6,738 bases of DNA from Gemmatimonadota bacterium. Its GTDB lineage: Bacteria; Gemmatimonadota; Gemmatimonadetes; Gemmatimonadales; GWC2-71-9. This document shows positions 1 to 6,260 of the stretch, one piece after another. The stretch is taken from NCBI GenBank assembly GCA_003220985.1, contig QHTY01000236.1, forward strand, positions 1 through 6,738, read 5' to 3'. The translations under genes were made by a program, and so were the position numbers. The stretch's first letter is position 1. Each line of letters opens with the position of its first letter. The notes beneath the pieces are model-generated. The model was not told where the DNA came from, ran no database searches, and saw nothing but the letters and a program-made list of their open reading frames with translations.

Positions 1-540
1 GAGGGGATCTACACCGAGTGCCGCATGGGCAAGAGCGCCGGCGCGGCCTACATGATCGGCGCGCGGTTGGGCATCCGCAACGACCGGCCCATCGTCCCCG
101 CATTCGGCGTGAATGCGCAAGGCTCGGGCGACATGTATCCCAAGGGCGGGAACATGCTCCATACGATTCGCGCGATCATCGACGACGACGCGAAGTGGCG
201 CGACATCCTGCGGGGGCTGAGCAAGACGTTCTACCACCAGACCGTCACCGGGAAACAGGTGGAAGACTATATCAGCCGTGAAGCGGGCATCGATCTGAGC
301 AAAGTGTTCGCCCAGTATCTCACGACGACGCAAATCCCCGGATTCGAGTACCGGGTCGAGAGCGGCAAGCTCGAATATCATTGGACCAATGTTGTGACGG
401 GATTCGACATGCCGCTGCGTGTGAATGTGCCGGGGCTAGGCACCCGGGTCCTGCATTACGATGCCGAGACGAACCACGGCCTGCGGTCGGAACGCCAGGC
501 CGCGTGGAACGCCGAGGTTGCTCGGCAACTGCAGCAATGA
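1..540 (+). CDS. M1-family metallopeptidase, C-terminal part (5' end outside window)
   Basis: This is the last 179 codons of a zinc aminopeptidase-type M1 protein; the start and the HExxH zinc site lie upstream of the window. The reading frame is open from base 1. Residues 41-56 (GSGDMYPKGGNMLHTI) match the M1 block that carries the catalytic tyrosine, here Tyr46, the counterpart of the Tyr in the YEKGA block of PepN. Residues 70-106 (LRGLSKTFYHQTV, QVEDYISREAGIDLSKVF) are the usual helical region before the C-terminal beta domain, which begins at about residue 115 (FEYRVESGKLEYHWTNVV). Around residue 145-152 the similarity to M1 proteins seems to stop. The expected 30-60 residue end, often finishing near VDxNFYV, is replaced by a tail resembling the DUF922-like lipoprotein encoded at 1025-1660. 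The stop overlaps the next start (ATGA, 537-540), so the two are probably co-translated. Members of this group are usually secreted or periplasmic, but the signal sequence is not visible here. Confidence 0.9.
   Translation, partial: EGIYTECRMGKSAGAAYMIGARLGIRNDRPIVPAFGVNAQGSGDMYPKGGNMLHTIRAIIDDDAKWRDILRGLSKTFYHQTVTGKQVEDYISREAGIDLSKVFAQYLTTTQIPGFEYRVESGKLEYHWTNVVTGFDMPLRVNVPGLGTRVLHYDAETNHGLRSERQAAWNAEVARQLQQ
457..531 (+). repeat. Shared C-terminal tail, copy 1 (in the M1 peptidase gene)
   Basis: Codons 153-177 of the M1 gene encode a tail of the form YDAETxHGLxxxxQAAWxxxVARxL. Aligned without gaps to 1574-1648 in the lipoprotein gene, 16 of 25 residues and about 53 of 75 bases agree by hand count, and the first 15 bases are identical. 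An 8-base match (aggctcgg, 540-547 against 1659-1666) follows just after both stop regions, at slightly different offsets. The similarity is visible directly; common origin by duplication or fusion is inference. Confidence 0.75.
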
Positions 541-1028
541 GGCTCGGCGTCATCTCGGACACGCACGGCATGCTGCGGCCGCGGGTGTTCGAGATCTTTC
601 GTGAAGTCGATCATATTCTCCACGGCGGAGACGTCGGGCGCAGTGACCTCTTGATCGAGCTGCGCGCCCTGGCGCCGGTGACAGCGGTGTACGGTAATTG
701 CGACGGCTTCGACCTGCGGTCTGAGCTTCCCCAGGTCGCCGAGCTCGAGCTCGACGGTTTTCCCATCGTTGTCACGCACGGCGATCAATTCGGCAGTCCC
801 AATCCCGCCAAGCTGCACGAGGCTTTTCCTCACGCCGAGATCATCATCTTCGGACACAGCCACCGGCCGTTGCTCGAGTTAGTGGACAAGACCGTCACCG
901 TGATGAATCCGGGTGGCGCGGGCGCGCCGCGGTTTGGGATTCCGCCAAGCGTCGGGATCTTGGAGCTCGAGGCGGGCATCCCACCGCGCGGCAGGATCGT
1001 GAATCTGACCGTACCGGACGTTCGGTGA
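537..1028 (+). CDS. YfcE/MJ0936-type metallophosphoesterase
   Basis: A 163-residue protein of the small calcineurin-like phosphodiesterase family, about the usual length for YfcE/MJ0936 enzymes, which are cytosolic and hydrolyse phosphodiester bonds with two metal ions. The metal-binding motifs are all present in order: SDTHG (Asp8, His10), GGDVG (Asp32), GNCD (Asn54), THGD (His81) and GHSHRP (His107, His109), followed by NPGG (124-127). No signal peptide is seen. The start is ATG 537, inside the stop of the M1 gene; it puts the first motif at residues 4-11 as expected, whereas the frame upstream of it (381-536) reads as an Arg/Cys-rich shadow of the M1 gene. No clear Shine-Dalgarno is present, so translational coupling is likely. 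The natural substrate cannot be told. It ends in a GTGA overlap with the next gene. Nothing in the sequence links its chemistry to its secreted neighbours. Confidence 0.93.
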   Translation: MRLGVISDTHGMLRPRVFEIFREVDHILHGGDVGRSDLLIELRALAPVTAVYGNCDGFDLRSELPQVAELELDGFPIVVTHGDQFGSPNPAKLHEAFPHAEIIIFGHSHRPLLELVDKTVTVMNPGGAGAPRFGIPPSVGILELEAGIPPRGRIVNLTVPDVR

Positions 1029-1660
1029 GAGTCGGCGTCGTGCTCGTGCTCGCGGCGGCGCTTGGGTGTGCCAGCCACGCGGCCCCTCCTCCTGCTCGGG
1101 GACCCGCTCCAAGGCCAGCGAGGCGGGGATCGCCGCCCGCCAAAGTATCGAGTACGGTGGACGACATGCTGCGCGACGATCTGGCCGCAGACTACGCCTT
1201 CGCCTGGTCCGCAGCGCGGCCGCTCGCTTGGGGCGACTTCCAGGGATCCCCGCCTGTGGAGGGCTCGGAGGGCGCTAAGAGCTCGTACACGCTGTACTCC
1301 GCCTGGAAGTGCCGAGGTGAGGTGTTCGAGTTTCGGGTGATTGCCGGATTCCGGCCGCGGCAGTCCTGGGTCAAGGCGATCGTCCTCAACGACAGCACGC
1401 AACGCCGGACCATCCTGCTCCACGAACAGACGCATTTCGATCTGGCGGAGGTGCATGCCCGCCGGATGCGGCAGGCATTCGGGGATCTGGCCCGCCCCTG
1501 CGCCAAGACCGATGCGGAGCTGAGCGGCCTGGCGCAGCGGCTCGCCCAGGAGGAGAAGGTCGAGCAGCGCCGCTACGATGCCGAGACGGACCATGGGCTC
1601 CTGGTGGACCAACAGGCGGCGTGGACGCGGAACGTTGCGCGGCGGCTCGGCGGCTCGTAG
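1025..1660 (+). CDS. DUF922-like lipoprotein, putative zinc protease
   Basis: A 211-residue protein starting at GTG 1025 within the GTGA overlap with the phosphoesterase. Residues 1-15 (MRVGVVLVLAAALGC) form a short lipoprotein signal with a lipobox (ALGC), so Cys15 would be acylated and the protein anchored in a membrane facing the periplasm. A Pro/Arg/Ala-rich linker (about 20-40) follows. The core begins near residue 58 (AFAWSAARPLAWGDFQG), a W-x-DF pattern that I associate with DUF922. Residues 131-147 (LLHEQTHFDLAEVHARR) hold an HExxH motif (His133, Glu134, His137) followed by a conserved-looking AEVHAR helix that may supply another ligand. Cys96 and Cys159 could form a disulfide. The C-terminal tail from Tyr184 matches the end of the M1 gene upstream. 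DUF922 proteins are predicted zinc peptidases but proven activity is scarce, so function is inferred from the motif only. Confidence 0.8.
   Translation: MRVGVVLVLAAALGCASHAAPPPARGPAPRPARRGSPPAKVSSTVDDMLRDDLAADYAFAWSAARPLAWGDFQGSPPVEGSEGAKSSYTLYSAWKCRGEVFEFRVIAGFRPRQSWVKAIVLNDSTQRRTILLHEQTHFDLAEVHARRMRQAFGDLARPCAKTDAELSGLAQRLAQEEKVEQRRYDAETDHGLLVDQQAAWTRNVARRLGGS
1574..1648 (+). repeat. Shared C-terminal tail, copy 2 (in the DUF922-like gene)
   Basis: Codons 184-208 of the lipoprotein gene encode YDAETDHGL, then QAAW, then VARRL, the partner of the tail at 457-531. This copy looks native, because the tail follows a long helix after the HExxH core and fits the rest of the protein. The copy in the M1 gene follows an unrelated domain. 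Confidence 0.75.
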
Positions 1661-1723
1661 GCTCGGAGGCGGAACGAAAAACGGTTGGGTCGTGTCTAAC
1701 CTACGGCTTCGCCTGGGGGTACC
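1661..1723 (+). other. 63-base gap between the protease-like genes and the export operon
   Basis: This is the only gap longer than 4 bases before the end of the export operon. It holds a run of five G (1715-1719), 4 bases before ATG 1724, as a modest Shine-Dalgarno-like site. I found no -35/-10 pair with acceptable spacing and no terminator with a T-run. Whether 1724 begins a new transcript or continues the upstream one is open. Confidence 0.5.
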
Positions 1724-3097
1724 ATGCCTTCGCTCCGATTTCCCTCGCTGGCAACGCTGCGCGCGTTCCGTCCCACTCGGCGGCAACTGCTCGGGATCGG
1801 TGTGGCCATTCTCGTGCCCAGCGCATGGCTCCTCGCGCGGGGCCCGGCGGCCCCGGACAATTCTCTCGTTGCGCGCGTGAAGCGCGGTCCCTTTGCCGTG
1901 ACGGTCAACACCTCCGGCGAGCTGCGGGCGCGACAGTTCGTCCAGATCACCGCGCCCGGTGGCGCGCAGCAGGTGGGCGCGTGGCAAATGAAGATCCAGT
2001 CCATCGTGCCGGAAGGCACGATCGTGAAGCAGGGTGACGTAGTCGCCGAACTCGATCGCTCGACCCTGGCGAACAAGCTCGACGAGGTGAGGCTCGCCCT
2101 CCAGAAGGCGCAGGCGCAATACGAGCAGGCGATGCTCGATTCCACACTCACGCTCTCGACTGCCCGCGAGAACATTCGGACCATGGAGTTGGCGCTCGAG
2201 GAGAAACGCCTCGCCAAAGAGCAAGCTGTGTACGAGGCACCCACTGTACGCCGGCAGGCGGAGATCGACCTCGAGCGAGCGGAGCGCGCGCTGGCCCAGG
2301 CGCGGTCGGACTACCAGACGAAGACCGAGCAGGCGCGCGCGAAGATGCGGGAGGTCGGCGCCGATCTCGAGCGGCAGCGCAACCTGCTTAAGGCCGTGCA
2401 GGACGTGATGACGGGGTTCACGATCCGCGCGCCCGCGCCGGGGATGGTGATCTACGTGAAAGAGTGGAATGGGCGCAAGCGCACGGTCGGCTCGCAGGTT
2501 AACGCCTGGGAACCGAGCGTGGCCACCTTGCCTGACCTCACGCAGATGGAGTCGGTCACGTACGTCAACGAGATCGACGTGCGGAAGCTCGCGGTCGGGC
2601 AGCCTGTAATTGTCACGCTGGATGCCGATCCTACCAAGCACCTCACAGGAACCGTGGCGAGCGTTGCGAACGTCGGCGAACAGCGGCCGAACGCCGATGC
2701 GAAGGTCTTCGAGATGAAGGTGACTATCCTGCAAGCGGACACGACGCTTCGTCCCGGCATGACGACAGGAAACGCGATCGAGACGCTCAAGCTCGGCGTC
2801 GCATTATACGTACCGCTCGAGGCGTTGAGCAGCGCGGGTGGGATTCCCGTCGTGTATCGCCAGGACGGCGGCCACGTCACGAAGCAGGAAGTGATCACGG
2901 GCCCGATGAACGACGACGAAGTGGTGATCATTCGCGGCCTCGGCGAAAACGATCGGGTGTTGTTGACGCCTCCTGCGGACCATGACCGGATCGCTGTGAC
3001 GCGCTTGCCCGCGTCTGTGCGCGACAGCCTGCCGGTGGTGGGCGGCGACACCGCACGGCAGGGAGGTAACGTCTCGGTTCCGTCGCCGGTGCGGTGA
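1724..3097 (+). CDS. HlyD/MacA-type periplasmic adaptor of an ABC efflux system
   Basis: A 457-residue membrane fusion protein that would link the inner-membrane permease to the outer-membrane channel. A basic stretch (Arg16-Arg20) and one membrane helix (about 21-38, LLGIGVAILVPSAWLL) anchor it with the bulk in the periplasm. The first lipoyl half is at 94-110 (IVPEGTIVKQGDVVAEL). A long Ala/Glu/Arg/Gln-rich coiled-coil hairpin spans about 112-228, which docks to TolC-type tips in this family. The second lipoyl half is at 231-245 (GFTIRAPAPGMVIYV), then a beta-barrel (about 275-350, including LRPGMTTGNAIE) and a membrane-proximal domain (about 355-425, VPLEALSS then VYRQDGGHVTKQEVITG). The tail (430-457) is polar and looks disordered. 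There is no cysteine. The start at ATG 1724 gives the membrane anchor directly and is preceded by a G-run. It ends in a GTGA overlap with the permease, so the pair is surely co-translated. The substrate is unknown. Confidence 0.93.
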   Translation: MPSLRFPSLATLRAFRPTRRQLLGIGVAILVPSAWLLARGPAAPDNSLVARVKRGPFAVTVNTSGELRARQFVQITAPGGAQQVGAWQMKIQSIVPEGTIVKQGDVVAELDRSTLANKLDEVRLALQKAQAQYEQAMLDSTLTLSTARENIRTMELALEEKRLAKEQAVYEAPTVRRQAEIDLERAERALAQARSDYQTKTEQARAKMREVGADLERQRNLLKAVQDVMTGFTIRAPAPGMVIYVKEWNGRKRTVGSQVNAWEPSVATLPDLTQMESVTYVNEIDVRKLAVGQPVIVTLDADPTKHLTGTVASVANVGEQRPNADAKVFEMKVTILQADTTLRPGMTTGNAIETLKLGVALYVPLEALSSAGGIPVVYRQDGGHVTKQEVITGPMNDDEVVIIRGLGENDRVLLTPPADHDRIAVTRLPASVRDSLPVVGGDTARQGGNVSVPSPVR

Positions 3098-4476
3098 ACC
3101 TCGCCGAGCTCCGCCGGCAATTCGTCGCCCACGTCGGCTTCAGCATGCGCACAGCCGTCGAGGCCGTACAGCACAACAAACTGCGCGCCGCCCTCACCTC
3201 CCTCGGCATCCTGTTTGGGGTCGCGTCCGTCATCGCGATGCTCGCGATCGGGAAGGGCGCCGAGCGTGAGATCCTCGAGCAGATGCGGCTGCTCGGATCC
3301 AACAACATCATGATCACGCCCCTCGTCGAGCAGCACGAGGGGCCCGCCGACGATCAGCCGGAAAAGAAGGTGACGAAGTTCTCTCCCGGGCTCACCTACG
3401 CCGATGCGCAGGCGATCGCGCGCGTCGTCCCGGGCGTGGAAGTGACGAGCGCCGAAGTCGTGCTCAACACGTCGCTCACGCGCGAAGGCCGCCGCCGCTC
3501 GGGGAAGGTCGTCGGCGTCGACACCACGTACTTCCGTCTCACGAATCTGGCGCTCGTCGCCGGAGCCGGGTTCACGCCGCCGCAAGTGGACTGGGGGCTC
3601 CCCGTCGCCATCATCGGCCATGGAGTGCGCACGAGGTTCTTCACCACGGAGGACCCCATCGGGCGACCGCTCAAGGTCGGTGAGACCTGGGTGACGGTGG
3701 TCGGCGTGCTGCAGGACCGCCGCCTCACGCAGCAAACCGCGCAACGCCTCGGGATCCGCGACGCCAACATGGACGTGTATGTGCCGGTGCGGACGGTGTT
3801 GGTCCGGTTCCGGAACCGCGCCCAGATCACGCAGCGCGACATCGAGCAGGCCTCACGCGAGGTCACCGTGACGACGAACGACGAGGCGCAGGAATCCGAA
3901 CAGCAGCGCGAGGAACGCACCAACCGCAACCAGCTCGACCGCATCATCGTGCGCGTCACCGAATCGCGTTACATGTCTTCGGTCGCCGACGTGCTGCAAC
4001 GCATGCTCGCCCGCCGGCACAACACGGTCGTCGACTTCGAGATCACGGTACCGGAGCTGCTGCTCCGCCAGGAGCAGCGCACCAAAACGATCTTCAACGT
4101 CGTACTGGGCGCGATCGCGTCGATCTCACTCGTGGTCGGTGGCATCGGGATCATGAACATCATGCTCGCATCGGTCCTGGAGCGGATTCGGGAGATCGGC
4201 GTGCGCCGCGCCATGGGTGCGACCCAGAAGGACATCCTCTTTCAGTTCCTGAGCGAGGCGGTGCTGATCAGCGTGGCCGGCGGCGTGGCCGGCATTCTCG
4301 CCGGTGCCGGCATCTCGATCGGCATCGAGCGGTTCGCGGGAATCACCACGATCGTGTCGTCCTTGTCCGTGTTCGTTGCCTTCGGCGTGTCGTTCACCGT
4401 GGGCATCGCGTTCGGGATCGTTCCCGCCTACCGCGCCGCGCGTCAGGATCCAGTCGACTGCCTCCGCTACGAGTGA
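3094..4476 (+). CDS. MacB-type ABC transporter permease (no ATPase domain)
   Basis: A 460-residue FtsX/MacB-fold permease starting at GTG 3094 in the GTGA overlap. Membrane helix 1 is at about 35-55 (SLGILFGVASVIAMLAIG), preceded by the amphipathic AVEAVQHNKLRAALT typical of the family. A large periplasmic domain (about 56-330) follows, then three helices at about 334-360, 384-412 and 421-445. The cytoplasmic loop ERIREIGVRRAMGATQKDI (363-381) is the coupling-helix region that contacts the ATPase, and the C-terminus (PAYRAARQDPVDCLRYE) is the standard ending. Unlike E. coli MacB there is no N-terminal nucleotide-binding domain, so a separate ATPase is needed; none is encoded nearby. The periplasmic domain has a polar Glu/Gln/Arg/Asn-rich insert (about 238-282) between YVPVRTVLVRF and LDRIIVRV. 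Such proteins do not transport through themselves; they drive efflux by mechanotransmission with the adaptor and channel. Substrate unknown. Confidence 0.93.
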   Translation: MNLAELRRQFVAHVGFSMRTAVEAVQHNKLRAALTSLGILFGVASVIAMLAIGKGAEREILEQMRLLGSNNIMITPLVEQHEGPADDQPEKKVTKFSPGLTYADAQAIARVVPGVEVTSAEVVLNTSLTREGRRRSGKVVGVDTTYFRLTNLALVAGAGFTPPQVDWGLPVAIIGHGVRTRFFTTEDPIGRPLKVGETWVTVVGVLQDRRLTQQTAQRLGIRDANMDVYVPVRTVLVRFRNRAQITQRDIEQASREVTVTTNDEAQESEQQREERTNRNQLDRIIVRVTESRYMSSVADVLQRMLARRHNTVVDFEITVPELLLRQEQRTKTIFNVVLGAIASISLVVGGIGIMNIMLASVLERIREIGVRRAMGATQKDILFQFLSEAVLISVAGGVAGILAGAGISIGIERFAGITTIVSSLSVFVAFGVSFTVGIAFGIVPAYRAARQDPVDCLRYE

Positions 4477-4480
4477 TCTC

Positions 4481-5947
4481 ATGAACATCCGCATATGCCT
4501 CACCCTGACCCTCGCCCTGGGGGAGGGCGCGATCGTGACTCCTCCGGCTTCCGCCCAGGCGCTCACGCTGTCTGAAGCGATTGCGCGGGCGCAGGAGCGG
4601 GGGCCCCAGGCCCGTGCCGCGCGGGCGGCACGCGAATCGGGGCGCTACCGCCACCGTGCGTACCGCTCGGGCTTGCTGCCACAGCTATCCCTCGTGGGCA
4701 CAGTGCCGTCGTACAACAAATCGATCATTTCCGTGCTCCGGGACGACGGCAGCACCGAATTCGTCCCCCAGCAGCAGACCGACGCCAGCATGAGGGTCAC
4801 CCTTTCGCAGAAGATCCCGCTCACGGGCGGAGACCTGTTCGTGTCTTCGTCGCTGGCTCGGCTCAGGGTGAGCGGCCCGACAGCCTACCAATCGTGGTCC
4901 ACGACGCCGGTATCGGTGGGATTGCGGCAGGACATCCTTCGTCCGAACACCGCCGCGTGGATCGGTCGGGAGGATGCGGTGCGCGCCGAGCTGGACGAAC
5001 GAGCGTACCTCGAGGCGATGGAGGACGTGGCGCTGCAAACTGCCACGCTGTTCTTCGATGTGTACGCCGCTCGCGTCGGGCTCGAAAACGCCGTGACGAA
5101 CGCTGCGGTGAACGACACGCTGTACCGCCTGAACACCGGGCGGTTCGAGGTCGGCAAGATCGGGGAGAACGACCTGCTGCAGAGCGAGCTCGCGTTGCTC
5201 CGCTCCCGCACGGCCCTCGAGTCGGCGCGACTGGAGCACGAGCGCGCGACCGATGCCCTCCGCCTGGCGCTCGATCTCGCCCCCGGGACACCGGTCGAGG
5301 TCACGGTGACGGGGGAGGTCCCGGAGTTCGAGGCCGACACGGCTCGGGCGGTGGCCGAAGCGTTGAAGAATCGGGCCGCGGTGACGGCCGTCGCCCTCGA
5401 TGAAATACAGGCCCGACAGAGCGTCGCCGAGGCACGCCTTCGCTCGGGCCCCGGCGCCACGGTGGAGGCCAGTTACGGATTGAACGCCACGGCGCCGGGG
5501 GCGACGCTGGCGTATCAGAACCTGCTCGAAGCCCGGCGCTTCACGCTCTCGGTACAGGTTCCCCTGTGGCAGTGGGGAGCCCACCAGGAAGGAGTGCAGG
5601 CGGCCGAAGCCGATCGCGAGCGGGTCACGAACCTCTCGGCGGCCACCCTGCGCCAGGTCGCGCACGACGCGCGCTTCGCCGCGCTCGAACTGGCGCAGGC
5701 CCGCCGTAACGTGCTGCTCGTCGCGAAGTCGGACAGCGTCGCCGCGAAGCGATTCGAGGTGGCGTACAATCGCTACGTGATCGGCCGAATTACGATCGAC
5801 AACCTTTACATTGCCCAGGCCGAAAAGGACCAGGCGCTGCTCCAATATGTCCAGGCGCTGCGCGGCTACTGGGCAGCGCTCTACGGCTTGCGGCGGGCCA
5901 CGCTGTTCGATTTCGCCGTGGGACGGCCGATACGGGGAGGATCGTGA
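4481..5947 (+). CDS. TolC-family outer-membrane efflux channel
   Basis: A 488-residue outer-membrane factor, close to the usual length. ATG 4481 lies 4 bases after the permease stop; the frame is open upstream to 4304, but that part overlaps the permease and reads as a Ser/Pro/Arg-rich shadow, and only the 4481 start gives a signal peptide. The signal (1-27, h-region ICLTLTLALGEGAIV, cleavage after SA-25 or QA-27) has an unusual Glu15 inside its hydrophobic core. The mature part opens with LTLSEAIARAQERGPQ, the classic start of TolC repeat 1 (about 28-270). Repeat 2 begins near 287 (ARAVAEALKNRAAV). Long helices (about 168-262 and 365-470) would form the periplasmic tunnel, and FTLSVQVPLWQWGAHQEGV (354-372) is the conserved strand and turn seen in the second repeat. 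The protein is last in the operon and would complete the tripartite exporter with the adaptor and permease. Confidence 0.93.
   Translation: MNIRICLTLTLALGEGAIVTPPASAQALTLSEAIARAQERGPQARAARAARESGRYRHRAYRSGLLPQLSLVGTVPSYNKSIISVLRDDGSTEFVPQQQTDASMRVTLSQKIPLTGGDLFVSSSLARLRVSGPTAYQSWSTTPVSVGLRQDILRPNTAAWIGREDAVRAELDERAYLEAMEDVALQTATLFFDVYAARVGLENAVTNAAVNDTLYRLNTGRFEVGKIGENDLLQSELALLRSRTALESARLEHERATDALRLALDLAPGTPVEVTVTGEVPEFEADTARAVAEALKNRAAVTAVALDEIQARQSVAEARLRSGPGATVEASYGLNATAPGATLAYQNLLEARRFTLSVQVPLWQWGAHQEGVQAAEADRERVTNLSAATLRQVAHDARFAALELAQARRNVLLVAKSDSVAAKRFEVAYNRYVIGRITIDNLYIAQAEKDQALLQYVQALRGYWAALYGLRRATLFDFAVGRPIRGGS
4498..4530 (-). repeat. Possible REP-like palindromic repeat inside the TolC signal-peptide codons
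   Basis: Read on the minus strand this segment has the form of a G/C-rich palindrome, then gagggtcagggtgagg, much like the repeat at 6261-6298 (palindrome, then acagggggtgagg). A perfect 6-bp stem (cgccct 4513-4518, agggcg 4524-4529) encloses a 5-G loop. On the plus strand it codes for LTLTLALGEGA of the signal peptide. Leu/Thr-rich coding in a GC-rich gene could produce a similar string by chance, so this is a candidate only. Confidence 0.35.
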
Positions 5948-5984
5948 ATCTTCGGCTTGACCGGCTCCGTACCTGTTCATTAGT

Positions 5985-6013
5985 TTGATCGCAGCAGCCT
6001 CCCGAATCACAAT
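5985..6013 (+). promoter_or_regulatory. Weak sigma70-like promoter candidate
   Basis: TTGATC (5985-5990) and CACAAT (6008-6013) are separated by exactly 17 bases, and each matches 4 of 6 consensus positions. They sit in the least GC-rich part of the gap. If real, the transcript would have a leader of nearly 300 bases before the gene at 6312, including the stem-loops. Promoter consensus may differ in this organism. Confidence 0.2.
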
Positions 6014-6079
6014 ACGAAAGGGTCTTGGACCGAATGATTCGTTATTCCACCGTCCCGCCCATGCTGCGCCGTACCTGGG

Positions 6080-6107
6080 CTGAGCCCGGCACGCAGTGCC
6101 GGCTCGG
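6080..6107 (+). other. Stem-loop, possible transcription terminator of the export operon
   Basis: Stem cggcac (6087-6092) pairs with gtgccg (6096-6101) over a 3-base loop. It extends outward through C6086/G6102, a bulged C6085, then gag/ctc (6082-6084 with 6103-6105), a T/G wobble and a C/G pair. The hairpin is stable but is followed by gggccattt rather than a T-run, and it lies about 130 bases after the TolC stop. It may be a terminator, a 3'-end stabilising structure, or part of a repeat. Confidence 0.35.
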
Positions 6108-6260
6108 GCCATTTGTCGACGCGCGTGGGCGTATTGCGTCCGGCAGCGCCGGCGCCGGTGGAGGTGGAGGAGCACCCTAGAAGTCGATCGGATCGTCTCT
6201 ACGCCGTGATCCGGCCTTCCGGGTGCTTCATGGACCTGGGGGGCCGTTCTGTTAGGCGTT

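Larger units (their letters stand above)
5948..6260 (+). other. Non-coding gap after the export operon
   Basis: No convincing gene lies here. It is less GC-rich at its start (about 5950-6050) than the flanking genes. It contains a weak promoter-like pair (5985-6013), an inverted repeat CGAATCA/TGATTCG (6003-6009 and 6035-6041) with an inner ggtc/gacc stem (6021-6024, 6028-6031), a strong stem-loop (6080-6107) and the 10-base palindrome ccggcgccgg (6149-6158). A 48-codon open frame (6034-6180) has only a poor upstream site and no recognisable product. Confidence 0.6.

Noticed and set aside
381..536. In-frame upstream extension of the phosphoesterase
   Set aside because: It is a Cys/Arg-rich shadow of the M1 gene; the first metal motif is normally within the first 12 residues, which fits ATG 537.
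993..1006. 14-base direct repeat aggatcgtgaatct also found at about 5938-5951
   Set aside because: It is short, lies in unrelated contexts (inside the phosphoesterase gene and across the TolC stop) and has no extended flank similarity; chance is adequate.
1661..1723. Promoter in front of the adaptor gene
   Set aside because: ttgggt (1685-1690) and taacct (1697-1702) look tempting but are only 6 bases apart, and no other pair has proper spacing.
830..2734. Long minus-strand open frame of 634 codons
   Set aside because: It is antisense to four well-supported genes (phosphoesterase, lipoprotein, adaptor and their gap), is rich in Arg, Pro, His and Gly, and has no recognisable domain. This is typical of the mirror frame in GC-rich DNA.
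2452..3744. Minus-strand open frame of 430 codons
   Set aside because: It is antisense to the adaptor and permease genes, and its composition and lack of motifs mark it as a shadow.
4304..4480. In-frame upstream extension of the TolC gene
   Set aside because: It overlaps the permease gene in another frame and encodes a Ser/Pro/Arg-rich string; the start at 4481 places a signal peptide at the N-terminus.
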